64,000 nucleotides of DNA from the NCBI RefSeq assembly GCF_029784155.1, contig NC_073692.1:271407327-271471326 (forward strand). The letters run 5' to 3'. How positions within the stretch are numbered: the first letter of the stretch is position 1; each line of letters starts with the position of its first letter. This document shows, one piece after another, positions 1 to 11,200 of the stretch. A program made the translations under genes and the position numbers. This stretch comes from Uranotaenia lowii. Lineage: Eukaryota; Arthropoda; Insecta; Diptera; Culicidae. The notes beneath the pieces are model-generated. The model was not told where the DNA came from and searched no databases. It was given only the letters and a program-made list of their open reading frames with translations.

Positions 1-2021
1 TCATTACTAACAATTGGGATCTATAGGGGGTTTTCATCAATAAGTCTGCTATTGATCTGATATATGTTTTACATTCTCCCTTCAGACGATTGGAAACTAG
101 TTGTGTTACTTATGCTCTTACAAAGCTAAACACAGACCGATCAATCCAGAAATTTGAAATCATTGTAATTGATTTGTTTTGCTATTACATCACAATGATA
201 CAAGAACATCGAATTCACGTTTGCTCATAACTTTATCTTTGATTTCTTCTACTACTAACTCGGTTAAAAGGAACTTATTATACAGTTTCATGTAAGTTTT
301 AAATGTGACGCTCTAACTAACCACACAGACAAATCGTTCGTATAAATATAGTTTCGTTCTGTGTAAACGCATTTTCCGTAAACAGTTAGATTCATTCTAC
401 CAATTCTACAATACATAGATACAGAAAAGTCCAAGAAAAAAATCCACAGTAAAAATGTTAGCTTTTTGTTTTCCGTTATTAGCAATTATTCTGAATATAA
501 ATTTAGTAAAACCTATTCCAGAACCATGGATCAATTAAAATATACGTAGCCGATTAGTACGTGCTCTGTGAAGTATTCTTTTTAGAGAGATTTCTCTTTG
601 TTGTATCACATATCTCGCTTATTTTGTTATGTTTGATTTTTAACTATTTTTATAGGATGAAAGATATTGAAATTAGCGGACTGCGTGTTATCATTTTTTC
701 TCGGCCATTATCCTTTTCTCTCTTCTAGTCTCAAGTCTCATTTTCTCTGAACGTGAATTTAAATCCCACTGTTATATTCGTCGCTAAGAAAAGTTTAGTA
801 TATGCAAATTCGTACAATATCACAACTTTTTTTAAAGGTAATTAATTACGTAGACATTACAAAAAAATCATTGGCAAAAAATTAGGACATTTTTCGGGTA
901 AATTACAATTTATTATAACAGTTTAAAATGCTCTTGGAAAAAGTGGAATTTTGGATCTGGATTGTTGTAATGATGACGATGTTAAGATAGTACAACGTAT
1001 GTTAAATTTTATCAAGTACGATAAAAACTAGGAATACCCCGACATCCTGACACTGAAATCTTTGTGGAGTTTGAAACGAACAATTAGCAAGCCCGTACTC
1101 CAAAAGGTACAGTTGCACTCGTGGTGGCCGGTGTAGAGCTCGTGTCGACATGGGAAAAGCTGGGAAGTATAACTTGTTTTCTACAGTTAAGGTTTTGTAG
1201 CGGGTTTGTAGTTTGTTAAAAGTTATATCTATCAAAAGGAACCCAATGGAAATAAGACACTTATTTGAAGAAGAATTCCGCGTGATTAAGTATAAAATGA
1301 AATGGGTAGGTTTTGCTTTTGGTTGGAAGAATTTCAAGATATTGGGATAATGCACAAGAGCTTTTGGCAAACTTCTAATATTTGTTAAAGGCCAAATGAG
1401 TTAAAAATTCAAACGATGATAGACCAACTGACAATTTTGGCTGACAAATTTCTATTTTTGAACACATCGGTTTTCAAACCACCTTTGGGTAAGTCTTACT
1501 CAGTTAGCAAAGATGTTAAAGTACAACATTCAAAAAAATGAGACAATCAAATCATTCGAAGGAAATCGAAGTCAATGGTCTTCGATTCTCACACACGAAT
1601 CGATGAGTAACTAGTACGACGAACTTAGATTTCATTGTTGGTCATAAATTGCACAAATATAATAAAATTGTTTGATCAGTAAAAAGGGTGACCTCGAAAA
1701 ATGAATCACACCAATAAAAGTATTAGCCAGTCTTCTTAGGGATTTAATATTGATTGATCAGTTTTGATTACGCCACGTGATCTACACACAACCCCTTGAT
1801 CACAACACTTTCTTTGAACATAATACAAAATAAGAGAAAAAAATATCATTTGTAATGAGAAGTTTCAATTCCGATTGACAACACACGGGTTAGTCCAACT
1901 GACCTTAAATTAAAACCACTTCGGTCTGTCTGGGTCAATTCGATCTTGTGTATGTGTTCGGTTAATTTATACAGTATCGTTTATGTTGTATTATGAAACA
2001 AGTTGTTGTTTTTTATACATC
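1..2021. other. Non-coding flank and 3' UTR side of the FBXO25/32 gene
   Basis: AT-rich DNA beyond the stop codon of the minus-strand F-box gene. The part next to 2022 must hold its 3' UTR, but I cannot fix the cleavage site. Short ORFs here (for example 1002-1370 minus) lack recognisable domains and I treat them as chance. No RNA gene or transposon end was recognised. Confidence 0.5.
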
Positions 2022-2232
2022 TTACAAAGAAAAATATTTGAGGAATTGCGCCGGTGGTACCGGTTGGGTTTCGGTAATTTCTCCATTACCTGCCTCCCGG
2101 ATACGATCCCGTATATCCGGACACTGGTCCACGATGCAAGGGTGGCCGGCCGATGGCCAAAATAAACAGCGGCACAGTCTGCAAAACGCCAATATTTCGG
2201 CGTACTGGAGCTCCTCAGGCACACCGTAGGTT
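2022..2232 (-). CDS. FBXO25/FBXO32: FBXO25/32 exon 5 (C-terminal Cys-rich end)
   Basis: The acceptor is ttttctcag|AACC. The split codon with exon 4 gives Lys, then [30 protein letters not shown], and a terminal [13 protein letters not shown] followed by TAA at 2024-2022. Human counterparts are EQYGDTL-FCRHC, LFW, GHPC and PVSPQHFIDLFKF. The exon lies 9.7 kb from exon 4. Its reading frame is intact, so the gene still looks functional despite the intron load. Confidence 0.93.
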
Positions 2233-5200
2233 CTGAGAAAAAAAAACAGTAGATCAGTTTAGAATTAATAGCTCTGGTTAATAGTGAAAATATTTTTCAC
2301 GTTACCACCATTGAAATGAAGATTTCCTGTTTTTTCTTAAACTAATGTCACAGGTTCTGTTTTTTTAAAGAATGTTAGCCCCGAAGAAATTCATTACTGA
2401 CTAGAGTTTTTATCAATTTTTTAAGGTACTAAAAAGCATATTTAAAGTTTTTTTTACTCAATTGGTAAGTTATTCATTTCAACCTCAGAAAGTAAAAAAA
2501 AGGCATTTCATTTTTTCATTAATTGGACTAACATTCTTTTAAAAAATATAACAAAATATAAATTTGAAAACTTTAAAAAAAATCTCTAAGTTGTCACGAT
2601 ATAGGGGAGAATGGGGATACTTGATCCGTTTTTCTTATTTTCATCATATCTCTGGGAAAAGTCTTGCAGATCGCCGTCTTTTGCATCTTCGACAGCGTGT
2701 TATTTCAAGTTTATATGCTGCAAAAGTTAGATCGATACATGAATCAGTAGATGAACTAGAAGCGTTTTCGTAGGACTTGAAAAAGTTAATATTTTGAAAG
2801 TTAAAAGAGACTTGTTTATTCATGAAAGAAGACTTGATCATTTAATAAGGATGCCCTTTACTTGGACAAAAATCATGCAAAATCTAAAGATTAAAATTTT
2901 ATTGATTTTTTTGGCCTTATTAGTTTTCATTTCACAGTTAAAAGTGTCAGACGATAAGAATTTTAAAAGTTTGTCTACTACCATATATTCATTGCATAGG
3001 GGAGAGTGGGGTATCATGGACCATTTTTTTTCTTTGCTTCATAACTTATTTATTATAAAAGATTAAAAGAAAAGAATAAATGGAAAGGTTTTCTACATTT
3101 TTAAGGTGGCATTTTTTTTATTTTTTAAATACTGTAATTTCCCGAGTTCTGACTGTTTCAAGAAAAGTTTTTTTTTTATTTTGAAAAACTTTGGGAAAAC
3201 GTGGCCTACCAAATCCAAATTGACTAGATAACATGTGAAGTTTATGAGTTGACACAAAACTGAAATTTCGGATTTTATCTAATTATTTTGAAGCAATTTC
3301 AGATGAGGAAATAAAAAAGAAAGTTGTGTATGATCGAATAGTTCTTGATTCCTGGCTCGTGAACGTTTCGAAAAAAATCCTTATATAGGAAAATGGACAA
3401 AATATTTTTCATAACTCTTTATTTGGCATAAGAAAACTTTTCAGATAGGAAAAACGTATTTTAAGTTCTGAATATGTACAAATAAAAACACCAAAATATA
3501 GGTGGCCCAAGATACCCCACAAAATGTGGCCCACGATTCCCCACAAGCTATGATTTGCAAATTGGTTGCGTTTGTGTGACTTATTTATGTTTCATCAAAA
3601 ATTCCCTTTCCACGTGAAAGAACGTGACATAAGCGTATGAGCATGTTTTTGTTATGTACTTTAGATCTCCCACGGATACAATTTTTCGGGTGCTTATTTA
3701 ATTATGTAAGTACATTTTTCTAGGCTAGTTAAATAAAATAAGCATATGATGCGTACATAAGTCAACTGACGCTATTCGCAAGACTGTCCCATATGCATTT
3801 TCATCATTTTTCAGTTTATCTCAAAAATCGTTCAAATACAGTTAGTTCTTCAATGTAGACTAAAAACTTTCACAATTTTGTTCTCAACATATATGAAAAA
3901 TACCAAGTCATGTCTGTCCCATATATATTCGCAAAGCTGTCCCATATGTTTATTTCTACAGAATGGGGCTTACTCTGCGACGCGAGTGACGTGACTTACG
4001 AAATTTCATATCGTTTTGGTGGCTTAAACAGCCTCTCTAGCCTAAAAATTTTCGTTCGTGTCGTAAACTTAGGGCTGGTCCTCGTTCCCTTGCCGTCTTC
4101 AAGTTGCTGCTTTTCTTCTGCTCCGTGATCTTCTCACTACGAAATCCGAATTTAGAATGGCTCTAAAGCACGAGCGCCGTTCTTTTTATATGCAATATGT
4201 CCACGCGTTTCGCCTACAATCTGGGTTGCCAGGTGCCCAGATTTGTCTGTAAAACCAAGACTTTTGACCCTTTGTCCAGATATTGATCAGACACAGATTT
4301 TGCCCAGATTTTTGCTGAGAGTGCCCAGATTTTACAGACTTTCAAAATTGACAGATAAAATCAATATTAATGTATCAGATTTGATATGTAAGTGGCAGAC
4401 TTGACTAAAATCTGACTTGTATTCTTTGATATGACCAATCAATCGTTTTTTAAATAAGATCGGCATGGTACGTGGTAGGAAAAAGTGTTTGTTATGTAGT
4501 TATCAACACGAAAATAACCCGTACACCATAGCACAAACACACCTCAAACCCCCCACCCCCCCCCCCCCGCTCACACACGATTCACCAAATTTAATTTCTT
4601 GTTTAGTACCAAATTTGTGATTTTCCTTATGCACAGACACACACAGACTTTTTTTCAAAATTGCCCAGATTTTTCATCCTCAACACCTGGCATCCCTGCC
4701 TACAATCAAAGTAGTCCATTTTTGCAATTATCTCATATTCTTTGTCCGTCAGTCAGTGATGCATATTGGAGATATCATGAACTGTTGGTTTTCTCTTTCT
4801 TTGCCTTGTCTCATCTGTATCCTACAGTTCGGATGAGCTGTTATTGGTCTTTAGAGCTCATCGATACACACATATCTTTTCTGAATGATTTTCTGGAGTC
4901 AGGACGAAGACATTTTTCATTCCAAGTTGAACCGCGCTCTCTAATAGACGTGTTTTCTCTTCGCTCCGACTTGTTTTAGTTTTGTGCCTTTTCCCGTCTC
5001 TCTTAGTTAGACGCCGGTTTATTACCCCAGTGCTCTCGTTGTTTGTTTTGACGATAAACAAACTCTCCGCATCGTTTAGTTCCGGCTGAACAAATTCTTC
5101 GCCAGCAACATGGCGGCCCCGCCGTGGGGGGAAAAGTCCACGCCAAGCAACCCAAATGGCAGAACCTTACCGTCTTGGATGGATCCGAAGGATGTCCATG

Positions 5201-8200
5201 GGGACATTCAATTCATCCTTCTGAAACCTCAACCCGAAACATCGAAGCTCCCAAACAATCCGTTTGTCATCTCAAAAACAGTTGACCAGCTTGTTGGAAA
5301 AATCCACGGAGCTCATCCCATCGATGGTGGTAAAAATTACCTCCTCAAAGTCCGCAACCCCTACCAAGTTGACAAACTTCTCCAGCTGTCTAAACTGATC
5401 GACGGAACCCCAGTTGCAACCGAAATGCACCAAACTCTCAACTACACCAAATGCGTTGTCACCTGCAGTGATGTTGCCGGAATTAGTGACAAGGACTTGG
5501 CTGAGGAACTTGCTGATCAAAATGTCACAAGCGTGTATCGATTCGTGCGAAAAGTTGAAGGCAAAGAAGTCCCAACAAATTCCTTTCTTCTCACCATCAA
5601 GGGAACAATTCGGCCCACACACATCATGTTCGGCTACATTCGAGTATCTACCAGAGCCTATTATCCCCGCCCTCTCATGTGTTTGTGCTGCGGGAAATAC
5701 GGCCATACCAAACTACGCTGCAAACAGGGACAGGAACCAACATGCCTTTCTTGTGGCGAAAAACCTTACCACGAGGAATGCGACAACCCTCTGCATTGCA
5801 TTAACTGTGATGGATCCCACCACGCTTCCAACCGAAACTGCCCCAAATTCCGAGAAGAACAAGAAATTGTGCGCCTTCGAATCGATTTGAACATAAGCCA
5901 AGCTGACGCAGTCAAGGAGTACAAATCACGGAACTTAGCCGCTCAACCAACCAACAATGTCCAAAAACGCCTCGAAACAGCTCGGATCAGCAGTTCGATA
6001 GCCGAAAAAGATCTCAGAATCCAACATCTGGAACAACAAGTTGCTGCACTCATCGCCGAAATTCGAAAACTTCGATCTCAAAACGAATCCGAAAACGAGT
6101 CGACCCTGAAAACGACGACAGCATGGACACATCCGATCAATCCAGTGTTTTATCTAAACGACAACGAGTCAGTGGATCCTCCGAAGAATCCCTCAGTGCC
6201 AAAAGTGACTTAGTGAAAAAGAAAAAGTGTAGTGAACAAAACAGACCAACAAAAGAACCACCCAACTCAACATCTACCGAAGGTAAAGAGGAACGTCGCT
6301 CTCGGAACAACGGTAAGCCAAAAGCCAACTTTTCATAATGCTCTTCACCATAATCAATACAAATCCTGATTCTCCTATCAACCACCCTACTCCCTTGCGA
6401 CCCCTCCAAACAAATAGTTCTCAAATATCAACCTCCAGTCATTCATCACCTCCTTCCCCTCACCCAACCCCCAATAGAATTAATCCCACAAACAACACCC
6501 CTGCCATGAAAAGCACTTGCAATCTAGCCATACAGTGGAATACCTGTGGCCTAAAATCTCGCCTCCCTGAAATACAACACCTTACTGCTCTTTTCTCACC
6601 CATAGTCATTGCCCTACAAGATATCTTAACCAACTCCCCTGTCTCACCTAATACTATAAAGAACTATAAATTATACACCGCCTCTGATCCAACTCGTAAT
6701 AGTCGCCAAGGTGCCGGAATCGCCATAAAAAATGGAATCCCACACGACATAATTCCGGTTAACTCAACTTTGAATGCCGTTGTCGTTCGACTCCATTCCC
6801 CCATCGAAATCTCAGTTGTTACTCTTTACATTCCCCCCCAAACAAGATTCAATGAATTTTCAAACAAACTCGACGAACTTCTACCCCAAATCCCCCCTCC
6901 TTTTCTAATAATGTCTGACCCCAACGCTCACTCCACCAGTTGGGGATCTACTTACACCGACAATAAAGGGTCATATCTTGATGATCTAGCGCTGGCCAAA
7001 AATCTGACAATTCTGAATAACAGTCAACCCACCAGAATTGATCCGGCCACTGGAAACATGTCTGCACTAGACATCTCTATCGCCTCATGGGAGCTTGGCT
7101 CCAGATTGTCTTGGAAAATTCTTGACGACACTCATGGCAGCGATCATCTTCCCATCGTTATCAAAATTGAGCATCCCACTCCCATAGCATCATCCAGACC
7201 CCGTTGGAAGTACACCGAAGCAGACTGGACTAGTTTCCAACTCGAAACTGATCATCTTATCTCTACTAAAAAACCCACATCTATCCCCCTATTTACCGAA
7301 ATACTCTTTGAGGCTGGCTCTAAATCCATTCCTCGCACCAGTGGCGTCCCTGGTAAAACTTCTGTCCCTTGGTGGTGCCCCGAAGTTCGGGAAGCGATTA
7401 AACGCCGAAGAAAATGGCTACGTGCTTTAAAAAGGATCCCTGACAATGACCCCAGAAAAAGTAGCGTTCTTGAGTCCTACAAAGCAGCTAGATCGTCCGC
7501 CAGAGCTATAGTACGCACAGCTAAGCGTAACTCCTGGCAAAAGTTCACAGAAGAGATTAGCCCCGACACCCCATCTACAGTCCTTTGGGACAAAATTAAA
7601 GTCCTTAGTGGCCAGCCTCGCAAAAATCAGTACAACCTTCTTCTCAATCAACACTATACAAACAATCCTTCTATCCTTGCCGATGCCTTCTGTCAACATT
7701 TCTCAACAACAACCGCTCCCCCTTCTCTACCTTCTCCCCCAAACGCCAATAACGAAACACACGTCATCAACAATTTAGATTACAACTCTAACTTCAAATT
7801 GAAAGAGTTGGAGTTCGTCCTCCGGAAAGTCAAAGGCCATTCCGCCGGCCCTGATGACATAGGGTATCCTTTCTACAAAAACCTTTCTCTCTCTGCCAAA
7901 CTATCTTTCCTTGAAATACTTAACCAAATTTGGAACGAAGGCAAAATACCTGAATCGTGGACCACTGGACTTGTCATACCCATCCCCAAACCCAAACAAA
8001 ACCATCATCTGTTGGACAACTATCGTCCCATCACGCTACTCGACTGCTCTGGTAAAATATTGGAGCGGATGGTAAACCGAAGGCTACAGGCCGTCCTCGA
8101 TAAACAGCAACGTCTAGACAGTCGACAATATGCATTTCGTCCAGGTCGATCCACGGACGACTATTTCTGCCAGCTAGAATCCATCCTTGAAAACTCCTTG

Positions 8201-11200
8201 AACGACGGCTTCCATGTGGAAGTCCTATCCTTGGACCTTACTAAGGCGTTTGATAAAGTCGACAGAGCTCTCATCATCAAAACTCTGATTGATTGGGGTA
8301 TTAGCGGCCGCATGCTCAATTATATTAGGAGTTTCCTGTCCTATCGCTCCATACAGGTTCTCATTAATGGCGTCCGTTCCCAAGCACAATCCGTCAACTC
8401 CGGAGTTCCTCAAGGTTCAGTAATAGCCCCTACACTATTTCTCATTGCCATCAATTCTATATTTCAAATTCTCCCCAACAACATCCAAACCTTAATATAC
8501 GCAGATGACATACTTCTCCTCTCTACCTCACCTTTTATCCGGTACGCCCGTAAACAGTTGCAAAACGCCTTAGACACATTAGGCAACTGGGCACCTACTG
8601 CTAGTTTTTCCTTTTCCCCCACAAAATCAAAGCTTCTTCATCTTGGTCCTAACCGAAGAAAGCTAAATAAACTACCACCGCTTACACTGCTCAATCAAAC
8701 AATTCCCCTTGTGCGATGCACCAGAATTCTCGGCGTCTGGATCGACGACCGATTGAATTTTAAACGCCACCTTAAACAAGTTCGAAGTAACACCAATAAC
8801 AAGCTTAATATCTTGCGTTTCCTATGCAACAACAACAGCTCGGCTCATCGCCAATCACTGTACCGTTTTCTACATGGGTGGCTACTCCCAACAGTCCTCT
8901 ACGGTCTTGGACTTATCAGTCGTTCAGAAACTTCGTTATTAGACACACTAGAACCCCTTTATAATCAGTGCATAAGAACCATCAGTTCAGCCTTTAAAAC
9001 CAGCCCCATCCTCTCCATCATGGCCGAAAGCGGGCAGTTGCCTTTCAGTTATCTCGTTGCCAAAAATCTAACAACAAGGTCATTACGATGGTTAGCCATA
9101 GGTGGCTCAGTAGACTCCCCCCTAATTACCCGAACCAACGCCTTTCTAGAAAATTTGAACATCCCCCTTCTCCCCCCCAGTTTGTGCTAGAAAACCGACT
9201 CCCTTCCGCTACTGGAATGATGAAATCCCCACAGTTGACTTCAGTCTTTCCCGAAAAGTTAAAGCAGGCCAATCATCCTCAGTTGTACTCCCCCACTTCC
9301 ACCACCTAATTACCCAAAAATACCCTTCCCTTCCCCACTTCTACACCGACGGATCCAAAACCCAGAGCGAAAAAGTTGGCTGCGGCATCCATACCAATGA
9401 AGGAGACAAAAGCCTAGCCCTACCACCCGCCTGCTCAGTGTTTAGCGCCGAAGCCTATGCTATCCTCTATACCCTGGAAAACTACTGCTCCGACACAGGG
9501 CCCTCCGCCATTTTCAGTGACTCAGCCAGTGTGCTAGAAGCCGTTTCCGCCGGAAATCTCAAACATCCTTGGATTTCCTCAATCACTGATCTAGCCCTCC
9601 GAAAAAATGTTACCCTGGTCTGGATACCTGGACACGCCGGAATTCCCGGCAACCAATGCGCGGATCATCTGGCTGCCGAAGGAGGTAAAATGGATCCTCC
9701 CTCAATCCCCATCCCCCAGAAAGACGCACAAAAACTGACTACCAACAACATTCAGCTTGCCTGGGACCAAAAATGGGACCGAAACCGAACGGCGAAGTTA
9801 CGGGAGATCAAGAACTGCACCGGAAAATGGAATGACCAGCAAAGTCGGCCAAACCGAGTTGTCCTAACAAGACTAAGGATTGGCCATACCCGAATGACCC
9901 ATGATTTTCTTCTCGACCAAACCGACCCTCCTGAATGCCCCGCATGCAATAGCACAATCACCGTCAAGCACATCTTATGCAACTGCATCACCTATTTGCC
10001 AGATAGACAACACTTCCAGCTTTCAAATAGTCTCCGAGAAATCCTGTCAAATTGTCCGATTGAAGAGGAAAAGTTATTGGCTTTCCTAAAACGCAGCAAA
10101 CTGTTCCCACGAATTTAGATAGCCAAACCGAATGGGATGAATAAACCCTAGAGGCTTAAAATCCCAAATAAAACAACAAAACAAACAAACGGAGTCAGGA
10201 CGAAGAAGTGAAATTTCGTGAGTTACGTCACTCGCGTCGCAGAATAAGCCCCAATGCTTTAAAATTGCTCCTCTAATTTACGTTTATTTTACAAATAATC
10301 ATACAATGTGTGCGATAAAATAAGCATTCATTGAAATTACGTAAGTTAGACTATAGATAGATAAAACAGTACAGTAAAGTTAAAAATAACACTTTTCATA
10401 ATTTTACAAGCTATGTTTAGTACTATGGGTAAATTCCACCTAACTGTTTTTTTTTTTAAATTCCGTATAAGGCTTATTGAATTTTTCGTTGTAAATCATG
10501 GAAAATAATCAGCTACAAAGCCATATTTTTTAGTTTTTGCCATGCTGTAAGCTGCTGCTTGGTCTTTCATAAAATCTATGAATCAAATTTCGCGTACCTG
10601 GTAGCACACGCCTAAGTCATATTGAATTGACTTTTCTCATTATATATTTGCAGCCCAGATGCTTGGCTGTTTCTGATTCAGCATTAATTCAATTTGTATT
10701 TATAGTCTTTCTTAAAAGATCGTCAACCAAAAAACTTATGAAAAGATGAAGGTACAGGTTGTTAACGTTGTTATTTATTTTATTTTGAATCTACTCAATT
10801 TTTATGATATACTTACGTAGATGTGCACCAAACATCATTTTAAACTTATTTTTATCAGTGAACAGCCAGTAAAGTGATTAACATTGCGCAGATAGAGGGA
10901 ATTAAATTATCAACTTACAAAAGAATAGCCAAATTTGGTACAACTTTGCGGGTACATTTAACATTTTTTTTGCGAAATATACTCGCAAGGCTGTCCCATT
11001 ATTATTTTTTTCCTCTGCATCAGCAAATTCCAAAGCAAAAAAAAAACAATGGACGAAATTTTACAACAATTATCTTCATATCTGTGAAGAAAGAATTAGA
11101 AGAAAAAAAGTTTCAACCGAGAAATTCACGAAAGTTTATAAAAATGTTTAAAGCCGTTTTTCTCGTTTCGTTGTTTTTACATATGGGACAGACTTGCCAG

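Larger units (their letters stand above)
4910..10190 (+). mobile_element. Nearly full-length two-ORF non-LTR retrotransposon (I/R1-like, with RNase H)
   Basis: A 5281-bp insertion bounded by a perfect 16-bp target duplication GGAGTCAGGACGAAGA (4894-4909 and 10191-10206). It has a 200-bp 5' UTR, a gag-like ORF1, an ORF2 with endonuclease, reverse transcriptase and RNase H, a roughly 70-bp 3' UTR, and an A/C-rich tail (aaataaaacaacaaaac). A C-terminal RNase H after the RT is known from the I, R1 and LOA lineages; the exact clade is not decided. Two one-base frameshifts are the only visible damage. It lies in intron 4 of FBXO25/32, antisense to that gene. Confidence 0.93.
3964..10253. mobile_element. 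TIR element (GGGGCTTA..GCGACGCGAG type) hosting the retrotransposon
   Basis: Termini at 3964-4008 and 10209-10253 are 45-bp inverted repeats, 42 of 45 identical, containing TCTGCGACGCGAGTGACGT. Without the retrotransposon the element is about 993 bp, of which a further 486 bp is a separate inserted TIR element and its target duplication. No transposase or clear target duplication was seen. Confidence 0.7.
3778..11197. mobile_element. Third nested TIR pair (CTGTCCCATATG type)
   Basis: GCAAGACTGTCCCATATG at 3778-3795 and its inverse at 11180-11197 match at 17 of 18 bases. Further same-direction copies of the motif lie near 3908, 3930 and 10982. The exact pairing is therefore ambiguous: a smaller 216-bp element (10982-11197) is also possible. 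Confidence 0.4.

Noticed and set aside
1002..1370. 122-codon minus-strand ORF
   Set aside because: No recognisable motif, no splice context, and it lies beyond the F-box gene's 3' end; chance ORF.
4599..4979. 126-codon plus-strand ORF spanning element borders
   Set aside because: It crosses the end of the 476-bp TIR element, its host and the retrotransposon 5' UTR, so it cannot be an ancestral gene.
5272..5706. 144-codon antisense ORF within retrotransposon ORF1
   Set aside because: Shadow of the gag-like frame; the plus strand has the zinc knuckles.
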